Assembly: GCA_021773335.1 (NCBI GenBank)
Contig: JAJFKG010000057.1
Location: 1 to 64,000, forward strand
Length of the DNA stretch: 64,000 bases
Direction of reading: 5' to 3'
From: Gammaproteobacteria bacterium
GTDB lineage: Bacteria > Pseudomonadota > Gammaproteobacteria > JAJFKG01
How positions within the stretch are numbered: the stretch's first letter is position 1; each line of letters begins with the position of its first letter. Shown here piece by piece: positions 17,104 through 24,931 of this stretch. The position numbers and the translations under genes are program-made. The notes below the pieces were generated by a model. That model was not told the origin of the DNA. It saw only the letters and a program-made list of their open reading frames with translations, and searched no databases.

Positions 17104-17994
17104 TCAGGCCCGGCGACGGCGCGTGGTCTGAAGCGCCAAAGCGCCAAGACCCAGACCGGCAAGGGTCGTGGTCACGGGCTCTGGGATCGGCTGGTCGGTC
17201 GCGCTGAGTTCCAAAAGGACTCCCTTGAAACCGGCGGATGTCTGGTAGCCAAAGGGAACCTGATCGTCGGCGTCGCCGAGCAGTTGAGTGGCCTCAATCA
17301 GCGCCCCACCAAACACCTCCGCGTAGGCCTCGACCTTGAAGCGGTACTCGCCGGCAACAATCACGCCCATTTCGTCGACTTCGAGAAAGTCGTCGGAGAT
17401 CTCGGCCTTGAACGCCGATTCAAGGGTGGCGGTATTGAAGAGGCTGATGCTCGCTCGGTTGATCACATCGTTGCTGTCGGCGCCGACAGCCAGCTCGGTC
17501 CCGGCACCGAGGAAGCCCGACAGATCGAATGCGGCTGCTTCATCGATGGAGAACACGATCTCCAGGACGCTCTTGCCGTAGGCCTGGAAGTGTCCACCAT
17601 GGCTGTTAAACGAGTCGCTATCCCCTGGGTACGGGATCTGGGTCATGCCGCCATGGTCTCCGCTGGCTTCGGCGGACCCGCTGCCGGAGATCGAAAGCGG
17701 GCCGACCGATGAATCCTGGAAGGCGCTGGCATATGACGAGGCGCCGAATAACTCATACTCAGCGTCACCGGCGGTCAGGGGAGGTGGGCCAAACTCCATC
17801 GCCTCGGCGTTGACGGAGCTCCCGAAAATCGCAAGCGGTGCGTTAGGCGAATCGGCATCGAAGTCATCGTCCGCGCCAGCGATCGCATGGGCTTGAACGG
17901 ATCGGGCGTCGGCGTTCGGTGTCATCGTCAGCGCGGACACCGGGCCCGCGATCAACAGCGACGCAGCGCTTCCCAACAAAAAACATCTGATCAT
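17104..17994 (-). CDS. PEP-CTERM secreted protein, function unknown
   Basis: 296 aa. A signal peptide (FLLGSAASLLIAGPVSA) is followed by an acidic, low-complexity beta-rich region with no recognised domain. Landmarks are SVLEIVFSIDEAAAFDLSGF, GEYRFKVEAYAEVFGG and TSAGFKGVLLELSATDQPIPEP. The C-terminal IPEPVTTTLAGLGLGALALQ then TTRRRRA is a complete PEP-CTERM signal (PEP, hydrophobic helix, Arg cluster) for exosortase. It is paralogous to the next minus-strand gene, with the sorting tail almost identical. AAAGGG upstream of the ATG supports the start. Likely an exopolysaccharide-associated or surface protein. No catalytic motif was seen. Confidence 0.82.
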   Translation of the reverse strand: MIRCFLLGSAASLLIAGPVSALTMTPNADARSVQAHAIAGADDDFDADSPNAPLAIFGSSVNAEAMEFGPPPLTAGDAEYELFGASSYASAFQDSSVGPLSISGSGSAEASGDHGGMTQIPYPGDSDSFNSHGGHFQAYGKSVLEIVFSIDEAAAFDLSGFLGAGTELAVGADSNDVINRASISLFNTATLESAFKAEISDDFLEVDEMGVIVAGEYRFKVEAYAEVFGGALIEATQLLGDADDQVPFGYQTSAGFKGVLLELSATDQPIPEPVTTTLAGLGLGALALQTTRRRRA

Positions 17995-18330
17995 CTGGTT
18001 ACCCTTTCCCTCAGGACTAGAAATTAAGTCGGCTTGATATGCATGATCTGATTTGACCCGCCCACACGGACCACATCACCTAGTAATAATCAAATTAATA
18101 TAACAGTCAAAGCGTACAAGAACAAGCATTATCGCCTTTGAAAAAGGAGATATTTAAGTAAGTTGATTTGAATGTACCACCAGCGCAGGGGCGCGATGAA
18201 ACTACTATGTCCAGACAGATAAGTATGATCTTGTTCCTTAAGGACACGGTTGTGGTCCGGGCAAAAGAAAAAGGTCCGCGGGTGTGCGCCCCGCGGACCT
18301 GAGGTCACTAACTGAAAAAGCCAAAGCACA
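17995..18330. other. Intergenic region between the two PEP-CTERM paralogs
   Basis: It holds an A+T-rich stretch (about 18080-18130) likely to carry the promoter of the downstream minus-strand gene. Near 18232-18246 is a short palindrome around CCTTAAGG. The terminator of the upstream gene lies at 18263-18300. No coding frame of credible composition was seen. Confidence 0.6.
18263..18300 (-). terminator. Intrinsic terminator of the second PEP-CTERM gene
   Basis: On the minus strand an 11-bp stem AGGTCCGCGGG/CCCGCGGACCT (18272-18282 with 18290-18300) is followed by TTTTTCTTTT (complement of 18263-18272). It lies about 30 bp past the stop codon of the gene ending at 18331. Confidence 0.9.
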
Positions 18331-19164
18331 TCACGCCCTGCGGCGTCGGGTGGCCTGCAGCGCCAAAGCGCCCAAGCCAAGTCCGGCGAGTGTCGTGGTC
18401 ACCGGCTCGGGGATCGGCTGGTCTCGGCCGGTGAGCAGGAGGCTGACGCCCTCGAATCCGGCGGAGGCGGTATAGATGTCTCCCCCGGGGACGGTGATGC
18501 CGTTGGTTTCGGCTTCCTGTGCTGAGCCAAAGACCTCGACGCTGGCGTCGACGGTGAGCCGGTAGTTGCCGGGGCCTAGATGGCCGCTATTCGAAAGGGC
18601 CCGCTCGTCGTCCGTGACGGACTCATCGACGAGCGTAACGCCGTTATCTATGTCAAATAGCACCACGCTGGCGGATTGGTTGGAGCCGTACTCGATCGTT
18701 CCCTCAGCAAGCCCGATGCCCGCGCCGATGAACCCAGACAGGTCGTAGTGGGCGTCCATGTCGATCGAGAAAAGGATCTCGAGCAGGGATTGGCCGCCGG
18801 CGCTGTTATCACCTGGATTCATGTTGGTCGTGTCGGTGTCACCGTTCTCCCAATCATCGAACGAGAAACCGATCTGGGCATTTACGAACCCGCTGCCCTG
18901 GATATACATCGAGCCGATTTGCGAAAACTGGTTGGCCCAGGCGTCGGCAAAGAAGCCGTCGTAATCCGAACTCGCCGAGATGCTGCTATCAAACGTGCTG
19001 AATGGCGACGAGGGGGTTTCAGTGGTCCCGTCGGTGAAGCTGCCAAAGACAACCGTCCCGGCATAGGTCTGGCGGTTGTCCTGTGTCGGGGTAAAAATCA
19101 ACGCGCTGGCGGCGGTGGAAAAGGACAGCACCGCAACGGTTCCCAATGCAACGAACCTGGACAT
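18331..19164 (-). CDS. PEP-CTERM secreted protein, paralog of the adjacent gene
   Basis: 277 aa from ATG 19164, where GGAAGG lies seven bases upstream; a TTG six codons earlier is less likely. The signal peptide is FVALGTVAVLSFSTAASA. The mature part is beta-rich, Ser/Asp/Gly-rich and shares with its neighbour LLEILFSIDMDAHYDLSGFI, GNYRLTVDASVEVFG, TASAGFEGVSLLL and the tail DQPIPEPVTTTLAGLGLG with TRRRRA. Both proteins therefore belong to one uncharacterised PEP-CTERM family. The role is unknown. Confidence 0.82.
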   Translation of the reverse strand: MSRFVALGTVAVLSFSTAASALIFTPTQDNRQTYAGTVVFGSFTDGTTETPSSPFSTFDSSISASSDYDGFFADAWANQFSQIGSMYIQGSGFVNAQIGFSFDDWENGDTDTTNMNPGDNSAGGQSLLEILFSIDMDAHYDLSGFIGAGIGLAEGTIEYGSNQSASVVLFDIDNGVTLVDESVTDDERALSNSGHLGPGNYRLTVDASVEVFGSAQEAETNGITVPGGDIYTASAGFEGVSLLLTGRDQPIPEPVTTTLAGLGLGALALQATRRRRA

Positions 19165-19486
19165 GGTTTTTCCTTCCTTCAATAAACGGGAGGCTTTTCA
19201 AAGACATGAACAAAAGAGCCGGATCACCCACGAATCCGACCGGGCCTCCCTCGGATACCGAGAACCTAACCCATAACCGACAGTCTGGCAAGGGTTTTTA
19301 TCGGTTCACCCGTCAGGCTTGGCGGTGAAAACCCTCGCCAACGAAGGCGCTAGACATGGCGATGAATCGGGTGGCGGATGCTAAGTAGTGGGGGCACCCA
19401 TATTACGCAATAGACTTATTGGTCTTATGTGTGGCTAAGTGGGCATCGGGTCGGCAGCCCGGGGGATGAAAAAAAAAGTTGCCTAC
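19165..19486. other. Intergenic region between ppk1 and the PEP-CTERM pair
   Basis: It contains the promoter region of the minus-strand PEP-CTERM gene. Around 19288-19335 is an imperfect inverted repeat (AGGGTTTT...AAAACCCT, with GGTTCACC/GGTGAAAACC inside) that could form a stem. No T-run follows it, so it is not a classical terminator. No coding frame was supported. Confidence 0.45.
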
Positions 19487-21754
19487 TCACTGCGTGTCGG
19501 ACGTCTGGGCCTGTGGCGCGGTCTCTTTGCGGGCCAGGTCCATCAGGCGCTGGTGCGTGCCGATCTCCGTTTCCGGGTCGTCGGGGTTAGGCTGGCGCTG
19601 GACGTAGATCCCGTCGGACTGCATGTCCCAAGACTGGCGCTGGTCGACAAGCATGATGTCCAGGACTTGTTTGAGCCGGGCCTGCAGCGCGGGATCGTCG
19701 ATCGGGGTGACACACTCGACGCGGTTGTCGAGGTTACGGTACATCCAGTCGGCGCTGCCGATGTAGTACTCGGACTTGCCTTTGCCGGCGTCGTCGTTGT
19801 AGAAGTAGAAGATCCGCGAGTGTTCGAGGAATCGGCCGATGACGCTTTGGACGGTGATGTTATCGCTGAGCCCGGGGACGCCGGGGCGAAGCGTGCAGAA
19901 CCCGCGGACGATGAGTTTGATCCGCACGCCGGCCTGGCTCGCCTCGTAGAGCTTTCGGCAGATCGCACGGTCCTCAAGGCTGTTCATCTTTGCGATGATC
20001 GTCGGGCGGTTTAGGTCTCCCGGATCGCCGCCGCGATCGTGCCAAGCCTTGCAATGCTCGATCTCACGGTCGATCATCCCGACCAGCCGGGAGCGCAGGT
20101 TCGTCGGCGCGACCAGTAGCTTCTTGAAGTGGCGCTCCTGACTCATCCCTGTGAGGTAGTGGAACAACTCGACCAGGTCGGACGTGATCGCCGGGTCGGC
20201 GGTGAACAGGCTCAGGTCGGTGTAGAGCGACGCGGTTCGGGAGTGGTAGTTGCCCGTGCCGATGTGGGCGTAGCATCGCATGCCCTCGGCCTCGTGGCGT
20301 ACGACCAGGCTGGTCTTGGTATGGGTTTTTAAGCCCACCACCCCGTAGACCACGTGGACCCCGGCCTTCTCCAGACGGTGCGCGAGTTGGACGTTGCGTT
20401 CTTCATCGAACCGGGCCTTGAGTTCGACCAGGCAGACCACCTGTTTGCCGGACTCCGCGGCGCGGATGATGTCGGGGATGAAAGGCGAATCGCCGCTTGT
20501 GCGATACAGCGTCAGCTTGATCGCGATCACCTTCGGGTCGGTCGCGGCGGCGTGGATGAACCTTTCAACACTGGCGCCAAACGACTCGTAGGGGTGATGC
20601 ACCAGCACGTCGCCGGCGCGGATGATGCTGAAGATATTCGCCTCGGTGTCGGCAAAACGCGGGGGCAGCACGGGCTTCCAGGCCTCGTGCTTCAGCTCCG
20701 GCTTGTTCAGGCCGTGGATCGCCCAGAGGTCCGTGTATTCGAGCTCCCCGGGCATCTCGTACACGTCCTGCTCGGGCAGGTCCAGTTGCTCGGCCAGCAG
20801 CCGATTCATCGGGCGCGCCGGGTCGTCGCTGACCTCCAGCCGGACAGCCTGGGCAAAACGACGGTCCCTAAGCTCCTGCTCGACCAGTTCCAGCAGGTCT
20901 TCGGCGTCTTCCTCGTCACGCTCGACGTCGGCGTTGCGGGTCACACGGAACGGCTGCGCCTCGATGATATTCATCCCCTGGAACAACTCCCCGAGGTTGT
21001 GGCGGATGATCTGCTCGAGGTTGACGAACAGGTGGCCCTCGCCGTCCTTGCCGTCGCTATCGCCGTCCAGCCGGACCCAACCGGGCAGGACCCCGGGGAC
21101 TTTGACACGCGCAAACCGGAAACGGTCAGCACCCTCCGCCTGTTGCCCGTTTCCGCCGGGCCTGTCTGCGCCGTCGTCTTCATCCGCCTGCGGGTCACTC
21201 AGCAGCACGCCCAGCGAAGTGCTCAGGTTGCTGATAAACGGGAACGGGTGCCCCGGGTCGACCGCCAAGGGGGTCAGCACCGGGAACAGGTTCTTACGGA
21301 AGTAATCCGCCGCGCGGGCACGCTGGCCGTCGTCGAGTTGGCTCCATTTCAAGAGATGGATCCCCTCCTCGGTGAGGCTGGGTTTGATGACCTTCTCGAA
21401 ACAATCGGCCTGGAGACGGAGCATGGGGAGCACGGCCTGGCGTATCACGGCGATCTGCTCGGTCGGGGTCAGCCCGTCGGGGCTGCGCAGACTCACACGG
21501 GCGGCTATCTGGCGCTTCAGCCCGCCGACACGTTTCTGGTAGTACTCATCCAGGTTCGAGTTAAAGATCGCCAGGAACCCGACCCGCTCCAGCAACGGCG
21601 TGCGCTCATCCAGGGCCTCGCGCAGCACGCGCCGGTTAAACTCCAGCCAGGACAACTCACGGTTGAGGAACAGCACATGCCCCAGGTCGTCCTGCTTGGC
21701 GTGGCTGGACCCAGGTCCGAGTGGCGCCGTGATGTTTTGGGATGATGGATCCAT
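19487..21754 (-). CDS. ppk1: Polyphosphate kinase 1
   Basis: 755 aa. It polymerises the gamma-phosphate of ATP into polyphosphate and can run in reverse. The N-terminal LNRELSWLEFNRRVLREA and FLAIFNSNLDEYYQKRV are the classical Ppk1 start. The phospholipase-D-like catalytic half has KLTLYRTSGDSPFIPDI, VELKARFDEERN, VYGVVGLKTHTKTSLVVR and HIGTGNYHSRTASLYTDLSLFTAD, which carries the autophosphorylated histidine region. The end has YIGSADWMYRNLDNRVE. An acidic insert about residues 190-225 (DEDDGADRPGGNGQQAEGAD) lengthens the N-terminal part. It follows the MoxR-type operon on the same strand after a 148-bp gap. Confidence 0.95.
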   Translation of the reverse strand: MDPSSQNITAPLGPGSSHAKQDDLGHVLFLNRELSWLEFNRRVLREALDERTPLLERVGFLAIFNSNLDEYYQKRVGGLKRQIAARVSLRSPDGLTPTEQIAVIRQAVLPMLRLQADCFEKVIKPSLTEEGIHLLKWSQLDDGQRARAADYFRKNLFPVLTPLAVDPGHPFPFISNLSTSLGVLLSDPQADEDDGADRPGGNGQQAEGADRFRFARVKVPGVLPGWVRLDGDSDGKDGEGHLFVNLEQIIRHNLGELFQGMNIIEAQPFRVTRNADVERDEEDAEDLLELVEQELRDRRFAQAVRLEVSDDPARPMNRLLAEQLDLPEQDVYEMPGELEYTDLWAIHGLNKPELKHEAWKPVLPPRFADTEANIFSIIRAGDVLVHHPYESFGASVERFIHAAATDPKVIAIKLTLYRTSGDSPFIPDIIRAAESGKQVVCLVELKARFDEERNVQLAHRLEKAGVHVVYGVVGLKTHTKTSLVVRHEAEGMRCYAHIGTGNYHSRTASLYTDLSLFTADPAITSDLVELFHYLTGMSQERHFKKLLVAPTNLRSRLVGMIDREIEHCKAWHDRGGDPGDLNRPTIIAKMNSLEDRAICRKLYEASQAGVRIKLIVRGFCTLRPGVPGLSDNITVQSVIGRFLEHSRIFYFYNDDAGKGKSEYYIGSADWMYRNLDNRVECVTPIDDPALQARLKQVLDIMLVDQRQSWDMQSDGIYVQRQPNPDDPETEIGTHQRLMDLARKETAPQAQTSDTQ

Positions 21755-21902
21755 CGCTGTGATAACCGTCTCACCGGGTCATCTGACGGGTGAGACATAC
21801 AAGATACCCAAATAGGAGCAGCCCGATCGGCCTGGGCCGATAAAAACACGCTGGCTAACCGGCGAAACACAGAGCCGATCCCCGGACCAGCCCCAGGATT
21901 CA

Positions 21903-23168
21903 TCATCGGTCCGCCCCGCCGGTCGATGTAGCCTCGGGCAGGCGGATCAGGATCACCGCGTCTTTTAGCTCCAGCCGATCAAGGATAGGCCCGTTAACCC
22001 CGGGGTCCAGCCGAACCGACAGGACGGTGCCCGAAACAGGCGTATTGATCTGGACAACGGGCTTTTCCCCGGTGATGTGATAGCGTGCCTGTTCGCCGTC
22101 ATGGGTCGACACGACGACCTGGAAGTCGGACCACCCGGCCATCGCTTGGGGCGGGTCATCACCGGAGGTGTCCAACACCGCCTGGGCGGCAAACCGCTGG
22201 GCCCCTTCGGGCAGGTCAAACGTCACCTCACCGGGGGCATGCACCCGGACCGATCGGCCATCTACTCGCACCGGGACCAACAAGCCAAAGACGCGCGGCG
22301 GCCCCGTCGTCCGGCTCGGCAGGTCCGTCAGATCAATCAAACCAAAACCACCGGCCAAAAAATCGATCCGCTCAAGGTCCACGATCGGCAACTGGACACG
22401 GCGGGAAGACGCGCCGGGGGGTATCACCGTCAAGAACGCCTGGTCACCTGACAACTCGATCTGCTCGGCCCATACCCGGGTGTTGTCAGCCAGGCGGACC
22501 CGGTGACGCGGCGTCGTTTCATGGCGGACCGGGTTTCCCAGCGTCATGGACGACACCCGCGCATACGGGATCGTAAACGGCTCACCACCGCTACCCGGCG
22601 ACAGCGTGATCCCCCGGCCGGTTAACTCCGTAACAAAACCTGTCAGCGCATCGCCGTTGGTCAATACCACAGTGTCCGTCGCGGGTGTTTCATATGCCTG
22701 ATCGGCGCCGTCTTGGTTGTCGCCCCGCCAGACGATCCGCGTCACATCCTCAAGCGTGATGGTCATATCCCCGATCGCCGGATGACGCCAGCGGATACCC
22801 GTCCGGTCCGCCGTCGGGCCGACCCACGTGCCGGCGAGTTGCTGCCCGTCGGTCATCCAGATCATCTCACCGGGATGCTGCAGCGCCGTGTCTTGCCCGC
22901 CGATCGCCCGCAGTTGAACGAAACCGTCCACCGGCGCGCTGCGCAGCGTGCGCTGTTCATCGAAGTAGTGAAGCGTGTCGCCGCGCAGGCTGGTGACTTG
23001 GATCGACCTGACATCCATGTCCGGCCCGATCAGTTCCGCGGGGGTGACCGCCGACAAACGCGCGGCACAAGCGAACACACTCGTCAGCGACATCGCCCAG
23101 GCGATCGCTCGATGATGAGCAACCCTGTTGATACAGCCAAACGCGGGATGATGATGTTGAGTGTTCAC
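21903..23168 (-). CDS. Secreted protein with NPCBM-like C-terminal domain
   Basis: 421 aa from a GTG that overlaps the upstream stop as GTGA, implying translational coupling. A hydrophobic stretch (IAWAMSLTSVFACAARLSA) looks like a signal peptide after a His-rich n-region. The middle has repeated small beta modules (IQVTSLRGDTLHYFDE, WMTDGQQLAGTWVG, LTNGDALTGFVTEL, VRLADNTRVWAEQI). The last 160 residues (FGLLVPVRVDGRSVRVHAPG, ITFDL-like strand, AQAVLDTSGDD, DRLELKDAVILIRLPEA) resemble the NPCBM/NEW2 sugar-binding fold; this is inference from pattern. It is the last gene of the MoxR-type operon. A cell-envelope role is likely; no enzyme motif was seen. Confidence 0.7.
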   Translation of the reverse strand: MNTQHHHPAFGCINRVAHHRAIAWAMSLTSVFACAARLSAVTPAELIGPDMDVRSIQVTSLRGDTLHYFDEQRTLRSAPVDGFVQLRAIGGQDTALQHPGEMIWMTDGQQLAGTWVGPTADRTGIRWRHPAIGDMTITLEDVTRIVWRGDNQDGADQAYETPATDTVVLTNGDALTGFVTELTGRGITLSPGSGGEPFTIPYARVSSMTLGNPVRHETTPRHRVRLADNTRVWAEQIELSGDQAFLTVIPPGASSRRVQLPIVDLERIDFLAGGFGLIDLTDLPSRTTGPPRVFGLLVPVRVDGRSVRVHAPGEVTFDLPEGAQRFAAQAVLDTSGDDPPQAMAGWSDFQVVVSTHDGEQARYHITGEKPVVQINTPVSGTVLSVRLDPGVNGPILDRLELKDAVILIRLPEATSTGGADR

Positions 23169-24214
23169 TTCTGAAATATCGGCAAAAGCCTGTTGGGTAT
23201 CTGGAGAATCAGCAAACTCATCGCCGTCCCATAAGGTTCGCCGTGGCTGCTGTTCCACGACCCGTCGGGGAGTTGTCGTGTAATAAGCTGCTCACGGACC
23301 TGGGGAAACCATTGCTCCCAGTGTTCGCCGCCGGCGAGGAACATGGCCTGCGCGGCGTAGTAGTGGCCGTAGAAGTAGTGCCCGCCGGTGCGGAAAGGGA
23401 CGCTGTTGCTGGACTGTTGCAGGTAGCTAATCCCCTTGTTGATCGCGTCGTCCTCGTAGACCCCGGCGTAATAGAGCGCCGCGACCCCGGCCGCCGACCG
23501 CGGGAACGCCGACCCGCCTGAATTGAGCATGTACCTGAATCCGCCGTCGCCTGGGTTCTGACACTGGCGCACATACGCGATCGCCCGGTCGATCGTTTCT
23601 TTGGGGACGCTCAGCCCGGCGTTGCGCGCCGAGCGCAGGGCCATCACCTGGCAGATCGTCACGGAGATGTCGGCATCAAACGGCCGGGGCTGATACCGCC
23701 AGCCGCCCTCGGGGTTCTGCGTCGTGACGATCAGGCGCACCGCCTTGAGCAGGGCCTCGCGTGTGCGCGGGTCGCCGGTCATCCCGTACACCTCGCCGAG
23801 AAACAGGGTCGCAAACCCGTGGCCGTACATCGGGCCGTGTGAGGTTTCGGCGGCGATCAGCCCGGACTCGGTCGAGTTATTCAATATGAAGTCCAGCCCG
23901 CGCTGCACGTTTGGGCCGTACTCGCCGCGCCCGGGCAGGTGGCCGTCGGCCATGAACGCCAGGCAGGCCAGCCCCGTGATCCCGACGTGCCGGGGAAAGC
24001 GCGAGCCGCCGATGCTGCCGTCCTCGGACTGCATGTGCGCCAGATACGCCAGCCCCCCGTCCACCGCCTGACGCACCTGCGGGGTGATCTCAACAAACCC
24101 CGTGTCGCCGGCGGGCCCGTCTTGTGGCTGCGCCGACACCGGCGCAGCGGAAAAAGTCAACGCCGCTAAAACGGACAACACAGGCCATGACATCAAATGT
24201 AACCGCGAAAACAA
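23165..24214 (-). CDS. Secreted alpha-toroid (prenyltransferase/squalene-oxidase-repeat) protein
   Basis: 349 aa. The signal peptide (PVLSVLAALTFSAAPVSA) is cleaved before QPQDG. The remainder is built of about six helix-pair repeats of the terpenoid-cyclase-like alpha/alpha toroid, marked by AYLAHMQSEDGSIGGS, LIVTTQNPEGGWRYQPR, RQCQNPGDGGFRYM and ITRQLPDGSWNSSHGEPYGT. There is no DxDD cyclase motif, so an enzyme of terpene metabolism is unlikely. Such proteins recur in planctomycetal MoxR/BatA operons, where they may act as periplasmic scaffolds. It is separated by three bases from the upstream gene and coupled to the downstream one. Confidence 0.82.
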   Translation of the reverse strand: MFSRLHLMSWPVLSVLAALTFSAAPVSAQPQDGPAGDTGFVEITPQVRQAVDGGLAYLAHMQSEDGSIGGSRFPRHVGITGLACLAFMADGHLPGRGEYGPNVQRGLDFILNNSTESGLIAAETSHGPMYGHGFATLFLGEVYGMTGDPRTREALLKAVRLIVTTQNPEGGWRYQPRPFDADISVTICQVMALRSARNAGLSVPKETIDRAIAYVRQCQNPGDGGFRYMLNSGGSAFPRSAAGVAALYYAGVYEDDAINKGISYLQQSSNSVPFRTGGHYFYGHYYAAQAMFLAGGEHWEQWFPQVREQLITRQLPDGSWNSSHGEPYGTAMSLLILQIPNRLLPIFQK

Positions 24215-24217
24215 AAC

Positions 24218-24931
24218 CTACTCCTGTTCGGCCAAGGCCTTGTAGTAGTCCTCCGTCATACGCCGGTATAGCGGGCTGAATCGCTCGCGCAGCCCTTCGC
24301 TTAGCTCGTCACGGAGTCTTGGTGGCAACACGCCCCACTCTCTGCGCAGTTGCTCGATCGGCTTATCCTGCAACGTTGGGTCCTGTGGCGAGCCCGACGA
24401 CGCGCCGCCGGTGCTGGCCTGCTGACCGCCGTCTTGAGGCTGGTCCTGCCCGCTGGCGGAACTGCCCTGCTTGGCAACCTGTTCGCCGCCGCTGTCCTGA
24501 TCCCTTGGCTTGCCCGAAGACCCCGACCCGCCGCCTGATGGGGGCTGCTGTTGCCGGGCCGATTCGATCACCCGATCCAGTTTGCGCAAAATCGATTCCT
24601 GCATCCGCTGGGTCTGAATCCCGGGGTCGTAAGACCTGCCCAGACGGCGCGACACCTGGTCCATCTCCAAAACCGCCTGCTCAAACGCATCCGCCGCCGC
24701 CGAGGCCGACAAAGCCTGCTCGACAGAACCGGCCAGGTCCTCGCCTTCATCCGGGTTAACCTCGCCTGTGTTGCCCGTCTCAGTCGTGGCTGATTCATCC
24801 GCCGGCGCCAGGTTAAGCAATTCGTCCAGCGTCGGCTGATCGGCTTGGGCCGAGGTCAGAGCGCCCGCGCATAGCCACAACGTGACAGCGGTCATGATCG
24901 CCAAGGCCCGGCTGAACCTGCACAACGTCAT
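24218..24931 (-). CDS. Secreted Gln/Ser/Gly-rich hypothetical protein
   Basis: 237 aa. Signal peptide MTLCRFSRALAIMTAVTLWLCAGALTSAQA-like (about 1-30), then an acidic segment, a short helix (AFEQAVLEMDQVSRRLGR), RKLDRVIESARQQQ, a long Q/G/S/D-rich disordered linker and a conserved end. The end (REWGVLPPRLRDELSEGLRE, RFSPLYRRMTEDYYKALAEQ) is typical of small proteins that accompany DUF4175/VWA genes in planctomycetes. Its ATG overlaps the stop of the 1189-aa gene as ATGA. Function is unknown; a role as a partner of the large coiled-coil protein is inferred from coupling. Confidence 0.72.
   Translation of the reverse strand: MTLCRFSRALAIMTAVTLWLCAGALTSAQADQPTLDELLNLAPADESATTETGNTGEVNPDEGEDLAGSVEQALSASAAADAFEQAVLEMDQVSRRLGRSYDPGIQTQRMQESILRKLDRVIESARQQQPPSGGGSGSSGKPRDQDSGGEQVAKQGSSASGQDQPQDGGQQASTGGASSGSPQDPTLQDKPIEQLRREWGVLPPRLRDELSEGLRERFSPLYRRMTEDYYKALAEQE

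Noticed and set aside
20354-21745. 463-aa plus-strand open frame
   Set aside because: Antisense to ppk1, whose motifs are complete in the minus frame.
23165-24214. Terpene or squalene cyclase function for the toroid protein
   Set aside because: The repeats match the fold, but the DxDD catalytic motif is absent and the protein has a signal peptide.
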